A DNA stretch of 64,000 nt from Rutpela maculata (lineage: Eukaryota; Arthropoda; Insecta; Coleoptera; Cerambycidae). Location of the stretch: the NCBI GenBank assembly GCA_936432065.2, contig OW386291.2, forward strand, positions 27,629,821 through 27,693,820. Direction: 5' to 3'. Positions 57,789-64,000 of this stretch are shown piece by piece; the stretch's first letter is position 1; the number at the start of each line of letters is the position of its first letter. A model generated the notes under the pieces. That model ran no database searches and had not been told where the DNA came from. It saw only the letters and a program-made list of their open reading frames with translations. Position numbers and translations under genes: made by a program.

Positions 57789-59369
57789 ATTTTATCCAAC
57801 ACTTTCATATAAAGTAATCTTTATTGATGAGATTTTGAAGGTATAAAGTGGCCCATAAGTCACTAGTGAGATAAAGTAGTGAGCTAAAGTATACTTTAAA
57901 TCACTAGTGAGGTAAAGTGATTTAGTCACTAAAGAGTAATTTTAATATAAAAAAAAAGTCCAAGCAATTTATTTATTGTCTTTATTATACAGAAAATTAA
58001 CAAAACAAAGAATCCATGCACCAACACTTATTTATGTATATTTATGTTGACATTTATTTTCATCATATTCGATTTTTCACAAAGAAAACTGCTCTCCTGT
58101 ACACAATTTTTCTCCATACTAGTAACGACGTCTGTATCGCCTGACTTGCGCTGCTCTCCCTGTATTTTTTTAGAAAAAGCAATCTTGTTTGAGACTTACA
58201 AATAACCCTCGCCACGATGGATGATTTCCACCCACCGTGACGTTTAAGGGTGGTAATGTTACCCCCAGCATTGGCCAAAAGAGTTGCCGAGGAACGGCGC
58301 ATGCTATGGCCAGTATACAAATCTTCATCTGGCAATTGCAAATAATCAGCTACAATTCTTGGAATTTTTGAGAGCTTATTTAATCCAATGTATTGGACAA
58401 TTGGACAGTGCACTTTCCCCTTTGAAAATTTACGAAAAATCTTTTGTGAGACACATTTTGCAGTCCTAAAGACGCATATTTCCTAATTAAATCAAGTGGG
58501 TTTACAAAAAATTCTTCATTTAAAACTGTGAAACTTCTTGATTTATTCGTCTTGGTATCTGGTATAGATATATATAGATTGTTCTTTATCTTTTATATCT
58601 TCGACGCTTAAGTAGGTCACCGCAACGGCAGGCACCGCAAACTCCCAATATCAATGCAACCTAAAAAACCCAAACAATTAAATACATAAAAGCAAGAACA
58701 TCATAATAAAAACCTACCTTTGACATAAGATGCTTATCGTCAGGGGTATCCATCAAATATTGTTCGATATGTGCTCTTTTCAAAATTTTGGCCTTTTTGG
58801 GTTTGAAATTGCTTGATCGGCTTTTTAAGTATGCCACAAGTTTTCCATATCTTGTTATATCAAAGTTTCTGTATACTTTTAAAGTCGCCTTTATCATAGA
58901 ATATTTAGTCCACATCGAAGAAGGTGCAATTTTTTTACTCAAATGTAGAAAGTAAGCGAGAAGCACTTCTTCGTTTACAGCACTAACTCGTCTTTTTTTC
59001 ATCCAATTTTCAGATTGTGGATATTCTTTAAAATAAATTACTTTGTACTTTTCTGGAATTAAATTGGCTGTAGCTTCTTTGGCTTCTTGCAAAATGTCGG
59101 TAGGAATTTCCATATATCTTTCACAATTTTCCATTTTGATGCTAATTACACAATGTTTAAACAAACCCCTGGTTACAAACAAAATGGATAACAACCACAG
59201 CTTTCTCGGCACATCCATTCAGTATATACTTAGCAATAAGCTACTTGTATTTTTAGAGAAACACTGTTGACTTTGACATTGACAACTGACAAAAATCGAT
59301 GACGTGACATTTTAATAATTTTATTGTTTGTCACTGAAAAACCATTTACATGAAAGTGTTGGATAAAAT
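57789..59369 (-). mobile_element. Tyrosine-recombinase element with perfect 20-bp inverted ends
   Basis: ATTTTATCCAACACTTTCAT at 57789-57808 is the exact reverse complement of 59350-59369. The 1.58-kb interval holds a tyrosine recombinase gene on the minus strand. 57860-57935 also carries repeated CACTAGTGAG(A/G)TAAAGT motifs that could be regulatory or binding sites. No target duplication seen. Confidence 0.6.
58063..59134 (-). pseudogene. Tyrosine recombinase (Crypton-like), one intron, frameshifted
   Basis: Start ATG at 59134 (MENCERYMEIPTDILQ) is chosen because it heads the conserved N-terminal SAM-like/core-binding domain (AVNEEVLLAYFLHLSKK, then MWTKYSMIKATLKVYR and LKSRSSNFKPKKAKIL). 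A 57-nt intron (58717-58661, GTAGGT...TTTTTTAG) joins HLMSK to VALILGVCGACRCGDLL, which supplies the first catalytic Arg. Two frameshifts follow (about 58607 and 58395). The C-terminal part keeps GHSMRRSSATLLANAGG (His-x2-Arg) and KRHGGW, but the region where the nucleophilic Tyr is expected (after KSSIVA) reads RVICKS, so it is probably lost. Such recombinases cut and join DNA through a covalent Tyr intermediate. An inactive copy. Confidence 0.75.
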
Positions 59370-59850
59370 GTTGTATTAGACACGTGAGTTATTACATATA
59401 AGGGTACGGACATGTCGAAGATGCTTAGTAGTTCAGTGTGTAGTTCACTACGATAGCCGCCATCAATTTTTAGAACAAACCTGTACATTTAAATGGGACC
59501 GCATATGCCGAGGATGCTTGCAGCAGTTCATTCTAGCAGTTTACATGGAAGTCACCGCGGTAGCTGGCCATTCATAATTTTATATATTTGGTGTGAGGTA
59601 CGGAGATCCCGGAGTTGCCTCGCAGCTAGAAGTTCAGCCCACAAATTCAGTCTATGCATCGAAGTCGTCAATTTGTAAAACAAACCTGTATATTTAAATG
59701 TGACCGCACATATCGAGGATGCTACCAGAGCAGTTTACTTCCGAAGTCTACCAGCATGTTCACCTCGAAACAAAATAGTTTGTTTTTACATGGTAGTAGA
59801 GAGGTAGACTTCGCGGGTGGCGAATATTTACCAGATTTTGAATAAATATT
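59370..59850 (+). repeat. Three related GACATGTCGAAGATGCT-type modules
   Basis: ACGGACATGTCGAAGATGCT (59405), ACCGCATATGCCGAGGATGCT-like (59496) and GACCGCACATATCGAGGATG (59701) head three diverged modules; the last two are preceded by ACAAACCTGTA and ATTTAAATG. Related sequence in reverse lies at 63300-63545. Confidence 0.65.
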
Positions 59851-60617
59851 TCTATGCATATTTTTTTAAGTTATAGTCAACAACCTTAATTATTGCTTTA
59901 TAATTAAAATATACAGTATGTCCGCGGATGGGGTTTACAATAGGTGTAATCGCAAATTTTTTTAACTTTTCGAGAAAATGTTATTCTTTATAAAAGTTTT
60001 TCCTTGTCTAAAAAATAGTAATGACTTTGAGAAAAATTATACTTTTTATACGTGGTGCGCAAAAATTACAAAACTTATAATTCCAAGAGTAAACTGTTTA
60101 TATTTTTTATTTTGGAATAAAATGTAAAATAAAAAAGTTGTTTCAAATTATATGGTCTGTCCAAATTCAAAATTTCACTTGAATATTGCAATGTTTCGAA
60201 ATGAGTGAATTTCTATTAAAATACTTGTTGGATTTTGTCAATTTTTTTTGCTTACTTTTATTTTATTTTGACAAATACTACAAGCCGTAGAAATTTGGAA
60301 TCCTATTTTATGAACATCTTCTATAATTTTCGTAATGTTCTATTTGATTGTTAGGTGCGTTGTTACCTAGTTACGTCTACATATCATGACATATCTGCAT
60401 TAAAAATTTTTTTAAATATTAACTGTCGAGCAAAGAATTATTTTAATAGAGTACTATGGAGACGATGGGAGTTCATACCGTTACGTTCTTCAACAATTTA
60501 GTGAGAAATTTCACAATGTGTTGCATCCCTTAATTTATAGTGGTCCTCTAATTTTGTTTGTGTTTAAAAAAATAAATGCCACGATAGATCCCAGGACGAG
60601 AAGCGTGTGTCCCTGTT
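59851..60617. other. Non-coding stretch
   Basis: AT-rich, no feature recognised. Confidence 0.35.
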
Positions 60618-61292
60618 TTACTTCCACATCCAGTGGAAGTATAGTAACGACAAAAATTTTTTTTAAAATTTTTATTGTTCAAATAGGTTTAGAATGCCAT
60701 GAAACGTCGAGATTTTAAATTTGAGTGAAAAAAAAATTTCTGTCTGTCGGTCTGTAACTTTTTTTGTGCGCACGTTTACTCTGGAACCGTTTGAGATGTT
60801 GACATGAAATTTGGTACACATATGTACTTTAACGAGATCTAGAATTAGATTATATTTTCATCTTGTTTCGTCGAAGGGTTGGGGGGTAAATTGGGGTAAA
60901 TTTGAGGTAAATAGGAAAATCAAGCGAGTAAGAGTCCATAAAATTGGTATTTAGTATATACAAGAGAAGCCAAGGTCTCAAAAAAAATGTTGGCATTAGC
61001 CATCCCCATTACCACCCCCACCCCATTATTAAAGGAGATGAAAAAAATGGTGATTTAGTGTGTGTACAAGAACCAGAAACCTCAAAATGTTTTTTTACTT
61101 CATCCACCCCCACTTATCACCACCCCCACCGATGTGGGGTATCCTTTTATGGGTTTTTGGGGTAGAGGATTTCAAATATTATATTATTAAAGTTCCATAA
61201 ACAATTATTTCCACATACAAATTTTTTTCGTTGTGAGTGACTTGGATAGAAAATCTGGATGTGGAAGTAGTGATTCCTTGGGCAGCGGTTTT
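60618..61292 (-). repeat. Family A dispersed repeat, complete minus copy
   Basis: ACTTCCACATCCAGTGGAAG at the left, all internal blocks, and CCTTGGGCAGCGG at the right. A good reference copy, with little expansion of the GACA block. Confidence 0.9.
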
Positions 61293-61581
61293 TGCTCCTT
61301 TGTTGATCTTCAATATTTATTTTTTCATTGTCGACATGGGTTAATTGGAATAAATGGTTTTTAGGAAGTTCCTAAAAAAGTTGACTCAAATTTAGGCCGC
61401 TATATTGGGCTGGCCATTTCGAGTTTCCAGTTTTATTAATTTTCTTGACAGTTTAGTACATATACTTGCAAAATTTCATGGTCTTAGCATGCCTGAAGAA
61501 GCCCAAACAAACAGATATAGCTGTTATATGACTTATTAACTACGTCGAGGCATCTTGCGAACTAAACAGAGTTCCCAAGGA
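61293..61581. other. Spacer between two opposed family A copies
   Basis: No feature recognised. Confidence 0.35.
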
Positions 61582-62260
61582 ACCAACTACTAAGGAATCA
61601 CTACTTTCTCATCCAGAATCCAAGTTTCTCATAACGAAAAAATTTTGATGTGGAAATAATTGTTTACAGAAGTTTAATAATATAATATTTGAAATCTTCT
61701 ACCCTCAAAACCCATAAAACGATATCCCACACGGTAGTGGGGTGTGGGTGGTGATAGGGGGGTGGTAGTGGGGGTGGAAGAAGCACAAAAATATTTTGAG
61801 GCTTTTGGTTCTTGTACACATACTAAATCACATTTTTTTTATCCTCTTTAATAACATGGTGGGGGTGGTAATGGGGGTGGCTAATGCCAAAAAATATTTT
61901 GGAACCTTAGCTTCTCTTGTATACACTAAATACCAATTTTATGGACTCTTACCTGCTTGATTTACCTATTTACCCCCAATCTACCCCCCAACCCTTCGAT
62001 GGAATAAGATGAAGATATAGTCCAGTTCCACATCCCGTTAAAGTACATATGTGTACCAAATTTCAAGTCAAAATATCTCAAACGGTGCCAGAGTAAACGT
62101 GCACACAAAAAAAAATTACAGAGCGACAGACAGACAGAAATTTTTTTTCGCTCAAATTTAAAATCTCGACGTTTCATGACATTCTAAGCCTATTTGAACA
62201 ATAAAAATTATCAAAAATTTTTTTGTCGTTATTATACTTGCACTGGATGTGGAAGTAAAA
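61582..62260 (+). repeat. Family A dispersed repeat, plus copy
   Basis: Starts AAGGAATCACTACTTTCTCA and ends GCACTGGATGTGGAAGT. Lacks CCGCTGCCC at the extreme left. Confidence 0.85.
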
Positions 62261-63299
62261 GTAAATAAACTAATTACATAGAACAGAATAGAATGGAATT
62301 TATGTAAAAATTTATAATTAAGCAATTTTCTGTAAATAAAACAAAACGCATCGAAATTTTTCTACGTGCGATAATTCCCTATTTACAGGTAAAGAGTACC
62401 CATATTTTATTGCTTTGGCAGTATATGCATTTGAATTCGTTCAGTCCGCATGAAGCCACACTATACGTTTCCTGTGCTTATATGTATTAAAAAAGATACA
62501 CACGTATGCACTCACATTCTTTTTTGTAGAAAATTTGATTCTCTACAAGTATTTATTATCAAAAAGTTTCAGTTAATTTTACCTACTATTATGACCAGTA
62601 GAGAATGTAAAAAAGATTTTTTGCACAAATAACGTTTGTTCTGGCAATATTTTGCAGCACAAACTTGGAAATAATAGAGAAATGTTGCACAATAAATAAC
62701 ACAATAACACACTTCACTAAGTACGTCTATGAACTAAATAAATTATACCCAAACTGTACCTACGTCGCCCGCACTGTTTTCCAAGGTTTTAAAAAACATA
62801 GAAGGTCGACCTAGGTACTGCTTTTGTCTTTGTGGTTGGAAAATGATGAAATCTTATTAGCGATTTTTTTATTTCAAATCTGAGTACTCCGCTGGATTCG
62901 GCAACCCCTCAAATGGGTTTGTTCCAAATTTCGTGAAAAAAAACCTATTTTTGGATTTTTCCTGAAAGAAATAAAAATTATGAAATTGCCAATGAAAATC
63001 CACTTTAATTGTCAATTTGTGTTAAGTTTTAATTATTTTAATTTCTGATTGCAATAATAATTATTGTCTTGCAACTTTCATTACATTTCATAATTTTCCA
63101 CTCACAATAACAAACGCAGTAGGTCGACCTTTTTCGTTATATAAAATTTAATGTATCACAAGAATGAACTTTTCAGAGATCTACGTTAAAACAAGCCCTA
63201 AATCGGACCTAAAATACATGTTTTATGGTGATGATTCCAAACAAAAGGCAAACACACTGCAGAAATAAAAATATTATTTACATGAGATAAAATCAGGTC
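62261..63299. other. Non-coding stretch
   Basis: AT-rich; no supported gene. The frame at 62450 has no motif. Confidence 0.35.
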
Positions 63300-63545
63300 A
63301 ATCCCCCGAGAGACTGAACAAAACACTGAACTGGTGAACTGATTGATAAACTTCTTCGGCATGTGCATCCAGTATCGCGGAATTAATTGACTGAAACTTG
63401 CGAGCTGAACTTCTAGCGGCGTGACATCTTCGACATGTCCGTATCCTAAGTCACTTAAGAAAATTAGCCCACTCGCCCTTTAGGTTCGAGGGCTAAACTT
63501 TTCTTGCGTGACTTATATGTAACATAACTCACTAGCCTAATAAAT
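63300..63545 (-). repeat. Inverted relative of the 59.4-kb modules
   Basis: In reverse complement it contains TAGTGAGTTATGTTACATAT, then a ~60-bp insert that can fold (TTAGCCC...GGGCTAA), then TACGGACATGTCGAAGATG and GAAGTTCAG, in the same order as 59375-59440. Confidence 0.65.
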
Positions 63546-64000
63546 AACTATTTTGTACAGAAATCCTTATCATAACCAAGGCTCGGGAGATATATCTCTG
63601 TGACGTAAAAATCAGGGTTGGCTCTAGGTCAGCGCGGAAATATTTTTATGCAAGTATGACACAGAATATCTTACCTTGTAGTTTTTTTTAGGGAATTCCG
63701 TAATATTCAAAGTTAATATGGTCAGTTCATTATAAACACTCACTCTAAGAGGAGGTATTGGGGGGGATGTAACATTTAACTAACACATACACACACATAT
63801 ATTTTTCACTATCTTAAAGTACCACACACATATGTAATTTTTCACGACCTAGGTATAACGAGAGGTATAACGGACATAAAAATATATTATTAATATTAAT
63901 TGAATTGAGTCTGCGGTAGGTTCTTGATGAAACATATCAAATAAACTTAAGAAAATTTAAACACTTGGTATTTTGTTTCACTGGTTTTTATTCAGATTTT
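63546..64000. other. Window end, nothing recognised
   Basis: Includes a short (AC)n-like patch at 63784-63800. No gene. Confidence 0.35.

Overview
This is AT-rich, intron-bearing eukaryotic DNA, most likely from an insect with a large, repeat-laden genome. A beetle would fit, but nothing here fixes the order. The evidence is a fatty acyl-CoA reductase first exon with a canonical splice donor, a single-exon SIAH/sina-type gene of an insect-expanded kind, and a typical arthropod mix of transposons (Penelope, jockey/CR1-type and R2-superclade LINEs, mariner-like, 8-bp-duplication elements, Academ-like, tyrosine recombinase). There are no operons, CRISPR arrays or recognisable tRNA/rRNA genes. 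Most of the open frames are chance products of simple repeats or lie inside broken transposons.

Host-type genes: (1) a fatty acyl-CoA reductase exon at 6631-6819 on the minus strand, whose other exons are not visible; (2) an intact 437-aa zinc-finger protein with two SIAH-like modules at 32550-33863 on the minus strand, with a poly(A) signal about 70 bp downstream. A DUF4806-type exon pair at 44014-44467 (minus) is probably part of a repetitive gene family.

Layout: 1-2.4 kb, inverted Penelope-like fragments and a LINE tail. 3.5-9.4 kb, nested terminal-inverted-repeat and foldback elements around the reductase exon. 11.4-12.1 kb, an R2-superclade remnant. 14.1-17.1 kb, a mariner-like remnant with two oppositely oriented MITEs. 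17-30.9 kb, copies of an abundant repeat (called family A here), a first Academ-like copy (19.9-21.7 kb) and a jockey/CR1-type LINE (24.0-26.9 kb). 31.4-34.8 kb, two TA-flanked MITEs around the SIAH-like gene. 34.8-38.7 kb, a foldback-like structure built of 280-bp and 30-bp tandem repeats. 39.8-47.3 kb, small MITEs and the DUF4806 fragment. 48.0-50.7 kb, a mariner-like element at the centre of long inverted arms. 52.7-53.8 kb, a tandem array whose monomers carry a mariner-type terminus. 54.2-57.1 kb, an Academ-like transposon with ~117-bp inverted repeats. 57.8-59.4 kb, a tyrosine-recombinase element with perfect 20-bp inverted ends. 59.4-63.5 kb, further family A copies inside an inverted pair of related modules.

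The best candidates for something under-described are the tyrosine-recombinase element with inverted ends, the two Academ-like copies with unrelated long inverted repeats, the mariner-terminus tandem array, and the 30-bp-repeat foldback. All coordinates of repeats are by eye and approximate to a few bases unless a target duplication is given.
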